Shown here: piece by piece, positions 5,507-11,240 of the stretch | Numbering within the stretch: the first letter of the stretch is position 1 | How the letters are laid out: each line of letters opens with the position of its first letter | Assembly: GCA_902475005.1 (NCBI GenBank) | Contig: CABRXV010000067.1 | Location: 1-11,240 of the forward strand | Length of the DNA: 11,240 nt | Reading direction: 5' to 3' | Source: CABRXV01 sp900754955 | Lineage (GTDB): Bacteria > Actinomycetota > Coriobacteriia > Coriobacteriales > Eggerthellaceae | Position numbers and translations under genes: made by a program | The notes under the pieces: generated by a model | Told to the model about the DNA's origin: nothing | Seen by the model: only the letters and a program-made list of their open reading frames with translations | The model's database searches: none

Positions 5507-6897
5507 GCGAGATCGATCCCGCCTTCCACGTGCGCATCGACCCAGATGGTCGCGGCGGTCATGCCCTGATTCTCCTTCGAGATGGTGGGCAGCGGCCCGA
5601 GGCGGCTGAACACGCCTTGGAAGCGGCCATTATAGAGGTAGAGGCCGTTGAGGTTGTTGTACGGCACCGGCTCGCGGCGCACGTCGTCGTCGGGTGCGTC
5701 GAGGATGCCCGTGTCGGGCGGCAGCGTGAGCGTCTTGAACGGCGTGACGTAGCGCTGTACGATGAAGGGGTAGCCCGCCTTCCCGTTCGCGAAATCGTCG
5801 ATGAGCCGCTCCCACTGCTCCTGTTCGACCTCGCAGCCGGCGTAGACGTGGTCGGCGCCGTAGTGGTCGGACGGCTTGATGATCCAGCGATCCTTCTCGC
5901 GGCGCACGGCGTCAAGGTCGACCACCGTCTCGTCGAGGAAGGTCGTGAGCGGCACGGTGCGCTCCACGAAGGCGATCTCGTCGTCGGTGAGGAAGGCGCG
6001 CGTCTCGGGTTTGAACAGCACCTCGAAGATCTGCTTGTCGTGCACGATATGCCCGGCGAAGCTGCCTATGAGCGCCACCTTCTCGGCGCGCACCGCGTTG
6101 ATGAGGTCCTGCGAGGCGTCCCAGTGGTCGATCACGTCGTTGGTGACGCAGCGGCGCCAGATGGCGTCGACGGGCTGTCCGTCGGGCGTGCGCAGGCGCT
6201 CGCCGTCGAAGGAGAGGTCGCGCACGTCTGCCACCGTGCAGGCGTAGCCGCGCTTCTCGAACAGGGCGGCGAACATCTTGAACTCGTCCACGACGCCGTT
6301 CTCGAGGTAGTCGCAGACGGCGAAGCGGGGGTTGTCCACCCGGTGCTTATAGGTGCCGTAGATGGCGATGAACTCGTCGACCCAGGGATCGAACAGGTTG
6401 CAGCCCTGCACCACGTGGTGCAGGGCGAACGCGCGGAAGGCGGGGGAGGCAGCCACCGAGTTCGTTATCTCGCGGTTCTCGTTCATGCCCGAGGACCCGT
6501 CGCCGTTGAACTCGCAGAACATGATCTCGCCCGTGTCTTCGTTAAGGAAGGTGTCCACGCGGGCGAAGGGCAGCAGCGCGTCGTAGCCGCGCGGCAGGAG
6601 GATGAGCTCCTCAAGGCGCGGGTCGAAGTCGAACACGCGGCGGTAGGCGGGGTCGTCGAGGTAGCGCTGCATCACCTTGCAGAGGATGCGGTGCGCCGTC
6701 TCGGCGGTGGACTTCATGATGTCGTAGGTGGCGCGGTCGAACAGGCGCGGCACGTAGGTGCAGTCGACCACGCGGTGATGCACGATGGCGGTGGAGTCCT
6801 TCATGTACGCGTAGGCCGCCCGGCGTCCGTCGAGGTCGCCGTCGCGCTGCGCGATGATGTCGAGGTACTCCTGGGTGAGGGAGGCGTTGCTCGTCAT
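5503..6897 (-). CDS. Glutathionylspermidine-synthase-like ATP-grasp ligase
   Basis: The 464-residue soluble protein resembles the circularly permuted ATP-grasp enzymes of the glutathionylspermidine synthase type, which join a carboxylate to an amine using ATP. Supporting segments are FLNEDTGEIMFCEFNGDGSSGMNENRE (117-143), a nucleotide-site acid and glycine cluster; FAGHIVHDKQIFEVL (280-294); DRWIIKPSDHYGADHV (336-351), with K341 as a probable ATP-binding lysine; FIVQRYVTPF (378-387); and YNGRFQGVFSRLG with the Asn/Gly-rich SKENQGMTAA (422-449). No amidase domain is present. The substrate is unknown; the name reflects fold, since Coriobacteriia are not known for glutathionylspermidine. The ATG at 6895-6897 is chosen because AAAGGAG lies 12 bases upstream; an in-frame ATG at 6919-6921 is the alternative. 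It is the first gene of the operon with the Lit-like gene and gltX. Confidence 0.75.
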   Translation of the reverse strand: MTSNASLTQEYLDIIAQRDGDLDGRRAAYAYMKDSTAIVHHRVVDCTYVPRLFDRATYDIMKSTAETAHRILCKVMQRYLDDPAYRRVFDFDPRLEELILLPRGYDALLPFARVDTFLNEDTGEIMFCEFNGDGSSGMNENREITNSVAASPAFRAFALHHVVQGCNLFDPWVDEFIAIYGTYKHRVDNPRFAVCDYLENGVVDEFKMFAALFEKRGYACTVADVRDLSFDGERLRTPDGQPVDAIWRRCVTNDVIDHWDASQDLINAVRAEKVALIGSFAGHIVHDKQIFEVLFKPETRAFLTDDEIAFVERTVPLTTFLDETVVDLDAVRREKDRWIIKPSDHYGADHVYAGCEVEQEQWERLIDDFANGKAGYPFIVQRYVTPFKTLTLPPDTGILDAPDDDVRREPVPYNNLNGLYLYNGRFQGVFSRLGPLPTISKENQGMTAATIWVDAHVEGGIDLA

Positions 6898-6949
6898 AGG
6901 TGCAGGCTGCTCCTTTTGCATCGGGATAGACAATGCTCCAAACCCATCA

Positions 6950-6958
6950 ATTTTACCA
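6950..6958 (-). promoter_or_regulatory. Extended -10 promoter for the ATP-grasp/Lit-like/gltX operon
   Basis: On the minus strand TGGTAAAAT (6958-6950) is an extended -10 element: TG, one base, then TAAAAT (5 of 6 consensus). No good -35 box is found 16-18 bases upstream, as is common for extended -10 promoters. Transcription would start near 6943, leaving about 46 bases before the ATG at 6897. Confidence 0.45.
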
Positions 6959-6959
6959 C

Positions 6960-7462
6960 GGTACGCCGAGGGCTGAGCGAACGCACAAGGAGCGGGGGAG
7001 CGCATGCTTGCGATGCGCGCCCGATCTTTTCCGTAGTCGCGCTCAGCCGCGTGCGAACGCGTGTGGGTGCGGGCGGAGCTGGAGGCGAAGCAGGCGGCGG
7101 AAGCGAAGGCGCGTATACGAACGCATGCGGAGTGTGAGCACCCATGCTCCACGGAACCGGATATGGGCGAATGCGCCGTGCGGAGTGGTGCGTGGCCCCG
7201 GTTTGCCTTTGGGCGCGTACACTACCTTTCCGTTGCGCTATTTCCTGATTTTTCCAAATAAAGGCCGCTTTGTAACACTTTTGCGCGCTTCGGAAGGATC
7301 GGAGGGGGGACGCGCGTTTTCGGCAAGGCTCTGACCTGGGGTTATTCGGAAGGCGCTTTTCGGGAAGCGCGCAGCGGGCGTTTCGGGTGTTACACAGCGC
7401 CCTTTTTCTGGAAATATCCGAGATTAACGGAACGGGGGCGGTGAGACGAGCTCCGGCGCGGC
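6960..7462. other. Long intergenic gap with no convincing gene
   Basis: The stretch lies upstream of the ATP-grasp operon and downstream of tetR. Short open frames exist on both strands (for example 7061-7261 plus) but lack ribosome sites, homology-like motifs and codon bias. It contains a small hairpin, GCGCTT/AAGCGC (7353-7370), without a T-run, and two inverted GTAACAC sites (7271-7278 and 7387-7394). No clear terminator for tetR could be found. The length is unusual for this compact window. Confidence 0.5.
7271..7394. repeat. Pair of inverted TGTAACAC sites
   Basis: TGTAACAC (7271-7278) recurs inverted as GTGTTACA (7387-7394); flanking bases extend the match to GCTxTGTAACAC in both copies (11 of 12). 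The second copy is part of the odd palindrome GTGTTACAC (7387-7395). They could be binding sites for a regulator acting at a distance on the operon below, but no promoter is evident between them. Confidence 0.3.
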
Positions 7463-8059
7463 TCAGCGTGCGTTTGCGAGCTCGAGGAGACTCAGCGCGG
7501 ACACGAGCTCGTCGATGGAGCGCGGCTCGTCTTCCAGCAGCCAGTTTCTGAACGCCGTGAGGGTGACGGCGATGTAGAAGTCGACGAGGTAGGAGAGCGC
7601 CCGCTCGTCCGGCACGGCGTCGAGCCAGCCTTCGTCGCGCGCTTCGTCCATGACGGGGCCGTGTAGCGCGCGCACCATCTGCTCGACCGACATCGAGGAG
7701 AAAAGCCGCTGGTAGAGGGTGCAGTCCTCCTCGACGAGCTGTGCGAGCTCGCGCAGCACCGCGCCCGTGTTGAGCGGGCGCGCGGTCGTGAGCTCGTCGT
7801 GAGGCTGCGAAAGCGCGCAGGTGATGCGGTTGACGAGGTCGACAGCCTCCTCCTGAACGAGATCGTCGATCGAGGTGTAGTGAAGGTAGAACGTCTTGCG
7901 GTCGATGTCGGCTTCCTGCGCAAGCGCCGTGATGGAGAAGGTGCCGAAGCCCTGCTTGGCGATGAGGCGGTGGAACGCCTCCTTGATGGCGCGTTTCGTC
8001 TTGACGATGCGGCGGTCGAGCTTGGGCGTGTTCTCGGCGCAGGTGTCTTTTCTGGTCAC
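7463..8059 (-). CDS. TetR-family transcriptional regulator
   Basis: This 198-residue protein is the usual TetR size. An N-terminal basic arm leads into the DNA-binding region RRIVKTKRAIKEAFHRLIAKQGF (16-38) and the helix-turn-helix SITALAQEADIDRKTFYLHY (42-61), with the family's characteristic TFYxHY end. The helical C-terminal half (about 75-198) is the ligand/dimerisation part and matches no named subfamily by eye. The start is a GTG at 8057-8059, preceded by AGGAG seven bases away; an upstream in-frame GTG at 8072-8074 has no ribosome site. It is transcribed away from the radical SAM gene, and a perfect palindrome in the shared spacer is its probable operator. The likely role is repression of that enzyme, lifted by an unknown small molecule. 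Confidence 0.9.
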   Translation of the reverse strand: MTRKDTCAENTPKLDRRIVKTKRAIKEAFHRLIAKQGFGTFSITALAQEADIDRKTFYLHYTSIDDLVQEEAVDLVNRITCALSQPHDELTTARPLNTGAVLRELAQLVEEDCTLYQRLFSSMSVEQMVRALHGPVMDEARDEGWLDAVPDERALSYLVDFYIAVTLTAFRNWLLEDEPRSIDELVSALSLLELANAR

Positions 8060-8096
8060 GGCGGCGCTCCTCACAATGGTGTTTGAGTTGAGTCCA

Positions 8097-8124
8097 ATCT
8101 TATCGGTTTCCCCCGTAGCTGCAA
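8097..8124 (-). promoter_or_regulatory. Possible promoter of the tetR gene
   Basis: On the minus strand TTGCAG (8124-8119) and TAAGAT (8102-8097) are 16 bases apart; matches to consensus are partial (3 and 4 of 6). A start near 8090 would give a leader of about 30 bases. The operator palindrome begins 20 bases upstream of this -35 box, so autoregulation is possible but not forced. Confidence 0.35.
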
Positions 8125-8143
8125 TGAAAAGTTCGTAGAGTGA

Positions 8144-8171
8144 TGTTTATTCTACACTTGTAGAATAAACA
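8144..8171. promoter_or_regulatory. Perfect 28-bp palindrome, likely TetR operator
   Basis: TGTTTATTCTACA (8144-8156) and TGTAGAATAAACA (8159-8171) are exact reverse complements with CT between them. The symmetry stops abruptly at both ends. The right half covers the -35 box (8158-8163) of the radical SAM promoter, so a bound repressor would exclude RNA polymerase. Length and symmetry fit a TetR-family dimer or dimer-pair site, and a tetR gene diverges from it. Confidence 0.85.
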
Positions 8172-8186
8172 ATGAGCGAGTAAAAT
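8158..8186 (+). promoter_or_regulatory. Promoter of the radical SAM gene
   Basis: TTGTAG (8158-8163) and TAAAAT (8181-8186) are 17 bases apart, matching sigma-70 consensus at 4 and 5 of 6 positions. Transcription would start near 8193, with a leader of about 64 bases. The overlap with the 28-bp palindrome predicts direct repression. Confidence 0.7.
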
Positions 8187-8256
8187 CTCGAGAAACGAGC
8201 AAGCAGGGGAGGGCGACCTGCTCTTCGAGCCGTCCTCTGGGCGAAAGGAAGCGAAC

Positions 8257-9733
8257 ATGAAGCCAATGGATTTCGCGAAGCGCGCGGCGGCCAGCCAACA
8301 AGCTCATCGACTATCTTCTCGACGATCCCGAGCGCCATATCGACAAGATCATGGAGAAGCTTGACGCGCTCCTTCCCGAGGCGCTCTTCTCGTCGCAGCG
8401 TGCGGCGTTTCGCAACGCTATCGAGCAGAAGAACAACTGGTATCAGCTTCTCATGCGCATCACGCAGCTCAACCCCGAGGTCGTCGGGCCGCTCATCAAG
8501 ACGTTCCTCGTCGACGCCAACCTGCTCGTGTGGGGCACCCAGGAGAAGATGCGCGACGAACACCGCTGCAACGTGCCCTGGGCGATCCTGCTCGACCCGA
8601 CGAGCGCCTGCAACCTGCACTGCACGGGCTGCTGGGCGGCCGAGTACGGGCGCAGCCTCAACCTCAGCTACGACGACATCGACTCGATCATTCGCCAAGG
8701 CAAGGAGCTCGGCGTGCACGTGTACATCTACACGGGCGGCGAGCCCCTCGTGCGCAAGCGCGACCTCATCCGCCTGTGCGAGGCGCATCCCGACTGCGCT
8801 TTCCTCTGCTTCACCAACGCGACGCTCATCGACGAGGACTTCTGCCAGGACCTCATCCGCGTGAAGAACTTCGTCCCCGCGATCTCGGCGGAAGGCGACG
8901 AGGCGGCTACCGACGCGCGCCGCGGCGCGGGAACCTATGCGCGCGTCGACGCCGCGATGGACCTGCTGCGCGCGCACGGCCTGCCGTTCGGCGTCTCGTG
9001 CTGCTACACAAGCGCGAACGCGTCGTCCATCGCGAGCGATGCGTACTTCGACTGGCTCATCGACAAGGGCGCGCTCTTCGCCTGGATCTTCACGTACATG
9101 CCCGTGGGCGTGAACGCCCCAACGAGCCTCATACCCACGCCCGAGCAGCGCGAGCACCTCTACCGGTTCGTGCGCCGTGCGCGCACCGAGAAGCCGCTGT
9201 TCACGCTCGACTTCCAGCACGACGGCGAGTTCGTGGGCGGCTGCATCGCGGGCGGGCGGCGCTACCTCCACATCAACGCGGCGGGCGACGTCGAGCCGTG
9301 CGTGTTCATCCACTACTCGAACGCCAACATCCACGACGTGACGCTGCTCGAGGCGCTGCAATCGCCGATCTTCATGGAATACTACCGCGACCAGCCGTTC
9401 AACGAGAACCTGCTGAGGCCGTGCCCGATGCTCGAGAACCCCGAGTGCCTCGTCGATGCGGTGCGCCGCTCGGGCGCGCATTCGACCGATCTCGAGCACG
9501 AGGAGAGCGCCGAGGAGCTCGCGACCAAGTGCGTGCCGGCAGCGCAGGCGTGGAAGCCCGTGGCCGAGCGTCTCTGGACCGACTGCAGCGATGAGCGCGC
9601 CGCGCGCCGCGATGCACCCTACATCGGCATGGCGGAAACCGACATCGAGAAGTTCGAGCGCGCGGGCCGCGTCATGCACGGCGCGTTCGACCCCGCGCGC
9701 GACGAGCGGTCGGTGGTCGAGCAGCGCGCGTAG
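8257..9733 (+). CDS. Radical SAM/SPASM enzyme, frameshifted near its N-terminus
   Basis: The intact frame 8351-9733 codes 460 residues (numbered from M at 8351). It has the radical SAM cluster motif CNLHCTGC (C87, C91, C94), the glycine strand TGGEPL (128-133), and a C-terminal SPASM-like Cys set: GGC (298), EPC (317), RPCPM (358) and C366, suggesting an auxiliary Fe-S cluster. The enzyme should cleave AdoMet reductively in the cytosol; its substrate is unknown. The best start is the ATG at 8257, behind AAAGGAA, giving MKPMDFAKRAAA. That frame stops at 8362-8364, while the next frame supplies ANKLIDYLLDDPERHIDKIMEK directly before M8351. One extra base or two missing bases near 8290-8297 therefore splits the gene: an assembly error, a mutation, or less likely programmed shifting. 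The ATG at 8351 has no good ribosome site. Control by the divergent TetR is probable. Confidence 0.85.
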
Positions 9734-9755
9734 CCGTTCTTTGCAACCTTTGTCC

Positions 9756-9783
9756 TTGCGCGTGGCGCATATTTCCCTATACT
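9756..9783 (+). promoter_or_regulatory. Promoter of metK
   Basis: TTGCGC (9756-9761) and TATACT (9778-9783) are 16 bases apart, a good -10 and a fair -35. It begins 23 bases after the radical SAM stop, so metK need not rely on the upstream gene. A start near 9790 gives a leader of about 175 bases holding two structured elements. Confidence 0.6.
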
Positions 9784-9793
9784 GTCTAGCGAT

Positions 9794-9858
9794 TGCGGAG
9801 CGGCGCGCCTGCGGGTGCTGAAGGATTCGCGGTACACAGCGCTTCGCCGCTCAACGCA
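9794..9858 (+). other. Long stem-loop at the start of the metK leader
   Basis: GAGCGGCG (9798-9805) pairs perfectly with CGCCGCTC (9845-9852). Outside a two-base AA bulge TGCG (9794-9797) pairs with CGCA (9855-9858). Further pairing inside (GTGCTG with CAGCGC) is possible. It ends five bases before the riboswitch. It is not followed by a T-run, so a terminator role is unlikely; a stabilising 5' structure is a simple guess. Confidence 0.5.
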
Positions 9859-9862
9859 TCTG

Positions 9863-9958
9863 TCCATTTATCCAGAGTCGGGGGAGAGAGTTGGCTCGGC
9901 GATCCCGACACCAACCTGACGTGCGTCAAGGTGGTCCGGCCAACAGCGATGAAGGAGG
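9863..9958 (+). promoter_or_regulatory. SAM riboswitch (SAM-I/SAM-IV superfamily) controlling metK translation
   Basis: The predicted fold matches the shared SAM-I/SAM-IV core. P1 pairs TTTATC (9867-9872) with GATGAA (9948-9953), and TCC (9863-9865) with GGA (9954-9956). P2 pairs GTCGGG (9877-9882) with CCCGAC (9904-9909) and has a GGAGAGAG side like the SAM-I kink-turn. Its loop GTTGGC (9890-9895) pairs perfectly with GCCAAC (9939-9944), the expected pseudoknot. P3 is TGAC/GTCA with the familiar AACC and AAGGTG flanks. No P4 stem separates the pseudoknot from P1. The Shine-Dalgarno AAGGAGG (9952-9958) lies partly in the P1 3' strand, so SAM binding should hide it. Assignment is by hand alignment. 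Confidence 0.75.
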
Positions 9959-9965
9959 AATCTTC

Positions 9966-11228
9966 ATGACGCAAGAACACTCAACCTATCTTTTCACGTC
10001 CGAGTCGGTGACCGAGGGGCATCCTGACAAGATCTGCGACCAGATCTCCGACGCCATCCTCGATGCGATCCTCGCCAAGGAGATCGAGCTGCAGAAGGAG
10101 GGCTACATCGCTCCGAACGGCCAGCCCGCTGACGTGAGCCAGGTGCGCTGCGCCTGCGAGACGCTCGTGACCACCGGCACCGTCATGGTGGCGGGCGAGA
10201 TTCGCACGCAGGCCTACGTGGACGTGCCCGCCATCGTGCGCGACGTCGTGTGCGAGATCGGCTACGACCGTGCGAAGTACGGCTTCGACGGCACCACGTG
10301 CGGCGTGCTCAATGCCATCCACGAGCAGTCGCCCGACATCGCGCAGGGCGTTGACGAGTCGTGGGAGGCCCAGCACGGCGAAGGCGCCGACCCGTACGAC
10401 ACGGTAGGCGCCGGCGACCAGGGCATGATGTTCGGCTACGCCTGCAACGAGACGCCCTCGCTCATGCCGATGCCCATCTTCCTCGCGCACCGTCTCTCCG
10501 AGCGCCTGTCGCAGGTGCGCAAGGACGGCACGCTCGGCTATCTGCGCCCCGACGGCAAGACGCAGGTGTCGGTGCGCTACGTCGACGGCGTTCCCACGGC
10601 GGTCGAGAAGGTGGTCGTCTCGACGCAGCACGCCGAGGACGTGGAGCAGGACCAGCTGCGCGCCGACGTGATCGCCCAGGTGATCGAGCCGGTGTTCGCC
10701 GAGCACAACGTGAAGCTCGCCGACGACGCCGCGATCTACGTGAACCCCACGGGTCGTTTCGTCGTGGGCGGACCGATGGGCGATGCGGGTCTTACGGGCC
10801 GCAAGATCATCGTGGACACCTACGGCGGCATGGGCCGTCACGGCGGCGGCGCGTTCTCGGGCAAGGACTGCACGAAGGTCGACCGTTCGGGCGCCTACGC
10901 GGCGCGCTGGGTGGCGAAGAACGTGGTGGCGGCGGGCCTCGCCGATCGCTGCGAGGTGCAGATCGCCTATGCGATCGGCGTCGCCCATCCCGTTTCGGTC
11001 ATGGTGGAGACGTTCGGCACCGAGAAGGTGGACGTGACTGCCATCGAGCGCGCGGTGAACGAGGTGTTCGACCTGCGCCCCGGCGCCATCATCGATGAGC
11101 TCGACCTGCGTCGCCCGATCTACCGCAAGACGGCGGCCTACGGCCACTTCGGCCGCGAGCTGCCCGAGTTCACCTGGGAGCACACCGACCGCGCCGACGC
11201 GCTGCGCGCGGCGTGCGGCCTCGCGTAG
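9966..11228 (+). CDS. metK: S-adenosylmethionine synthetase (methionine adenosyltransferase)
   Basis: The enzyme makes AdoMet from methionine and ATP in the cytosol. The 420-residue protein carries the signatures: TSESVTEGHPDKICDQISDA (11-30, with H19 and D21 of the active site), GAGDQGMMFGYA (148-159) and the glycine-rich loop HGGGAFSGKD (292-301). C-terminal RPIYRKTAAYGHFGR and EFTWEHTDRADAL are also typical. It is slightly longer than the usual 385-410 residues, mainly through short loops such as 42-57. The ATG at 9966 follows AAGGAGG by seven bases; the frame continues upstream, but through the riboswitch. The leader riboswitch predicts feedback control by its own product. The stop at 11226-11228 is 12 bases from the window end, so what follows is unseen. 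Confidence 0.98.
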   Translation: MTQEHSTYLFTSESVTEGHPDKICDQISDAILDAILAKEIELQKEGYIAPNGQPADVSQVRCACETLVTTGTVMVAGEIRTQAYVDVPAIVRDVVCEIGYDRAKYGFDGTTCGVLNAIHEQSPDIAQGVDESWEAQHGEGADPYDTVGAGDQGMMFGYACNETPSLMPMPIFLAHRLSERLSQVRKDGTLGYLRPDGKTQVSVRYVDGVPTAVEKVVVSTQHAEDVEQDQLRADVIAQVIEPVFAEHNVKLADDAAIYVNPTGRFVVGGPMGDAGLTGRKIIVDTYGGMGRHGGGAFSGKDCTKVDRSGAYAARWVAKNVVAAGLADRCEVQIAYAIGVAHPVSVMVETFGTEKVDVTAIERAVNEVFDLRPGAIIDELDLRRPIYRKTAAYGHFGRELPEFTWEHTDRADALRAACGLA

Positions 11229-11240
11229 CCGATGGCGGGA

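Noticed and set aside
5530..7137. 535-codon open frame on the plus strand opposite the ATP-grasp gene
   Set aside because: Same shadow effect: composition is dominated by Val, Glu, His and Arg, with no motif or ribosome site.
6898..7152. N-terminal extension of the ATP-grasp protein to 549 residues
   Set aside because: The added peptide is low quality, crosses the predicted promoter, and lies upstream of the AAAGGAG site that serves the ATG at 6897.
7061..7261. 66-codon plus-strand open frame with a short Ala/Glu-rich helix
   Set aside because: It begins at GTG without a ribosome site, and its sequence becomes incoherent after about 20 residues.
8257..8364. 35-residue leader peptide upstream of the radical SAM gene
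   Set aside because: Its first 12 residues join smoothly to the enzyme's missing N-terminus in the next frame, so a frameshifted start is the simpler reading.
8147..9679. 510-codon open frame on the minus strand opposite the radical SAM gene
   Set aside because: It runs through the operator palindrome and promoter and mirrors the codons of a well-supported enzyme.
9891..9965. Upstream extension of metK
   Set aside because: The extra codons fall inside the riboswitch and ahead of a near-perfect Shine-Dalgarno; the family starts near the ATG at 9966.
9981..11183. 400-codon open frame on the minus strand opposite metK
   Set aside because: It is the complement of metK codons and has no recognisable domain.

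Overview
The window looks like chromosomal DNA from a high-GC, Gram-positive anaerobe, most likely an actinobacterium of the class Coriobacteriia (Eggerthella/Adlercreutzia-like). This rests on strong G/C bias at third codon positions, AAGGAG-type ribosome sites, the Lit-like (DUF1461) membrane protein, the TetR plus radical SAM/SPASM pair, and the style of the Pro-rich membrane protein. The assignment is an inference from gene content, not from a search.

Layout. Positions 1-151 appear to hold the 3' end of a plus-strand gene. A relatively AT-rich gap (152-616) follows; it has a TATAAT box inside an inverted repeat and ends in a strong, probably bidirectional terminator. Six genes then run leftward on the minus strand. 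In transcription order they are: a glutathionylspermidine-synthase-like ATP-grasp ligase (6897-5503), a Lit-like four-helix membrane protein (5506-4583, 4-base overlap), gltX (4566-2950), a Pro-rich single-pass membrane protein (2831-1617), a PaaI-type hotdog thioesterase (1578-1177) and yhbY (916-617). The first three are tightly packed and probably one operon. A possible terminator after gltX and a promoter before yhbY suggest sub-division.

The second half has two regulated units separated from the first by a 565-base gap. A tetR regulator (8059-7463, minus) diverges from a radical SAM/SPASM enzyme (8257-9733, plus). A perfect 28-bp palindrome sits over the -35 box of the radical SAM promoter and is the likely TetR operator. 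The radical SAM gene has a frameshift about 12 codons after its well-placed start. The last gene is metK (9966-11228). Its leader carries an RNA whose paired elements match the SAM-I/SAM-IV riboswitch core, with the metK Shine-Dalgarno lying in and beside the closing stem, which predicts repression of translation when SAM is abundant. Positions 8257-11228 therefore pair an AdoMet-consuming enzyme with the AdoMet-making enzyme, although each has its own promoter.

No insertion sequence, CRISPR array, tRNA or rRNA was seen. The least explained items are the radical SAM enzyme with its operator, the ATP-grasp ligase, the SAM riboswitch that appears to lack P4, and a 26-bp wobble-paired hairpin between the thioesterase gene and yhbY.
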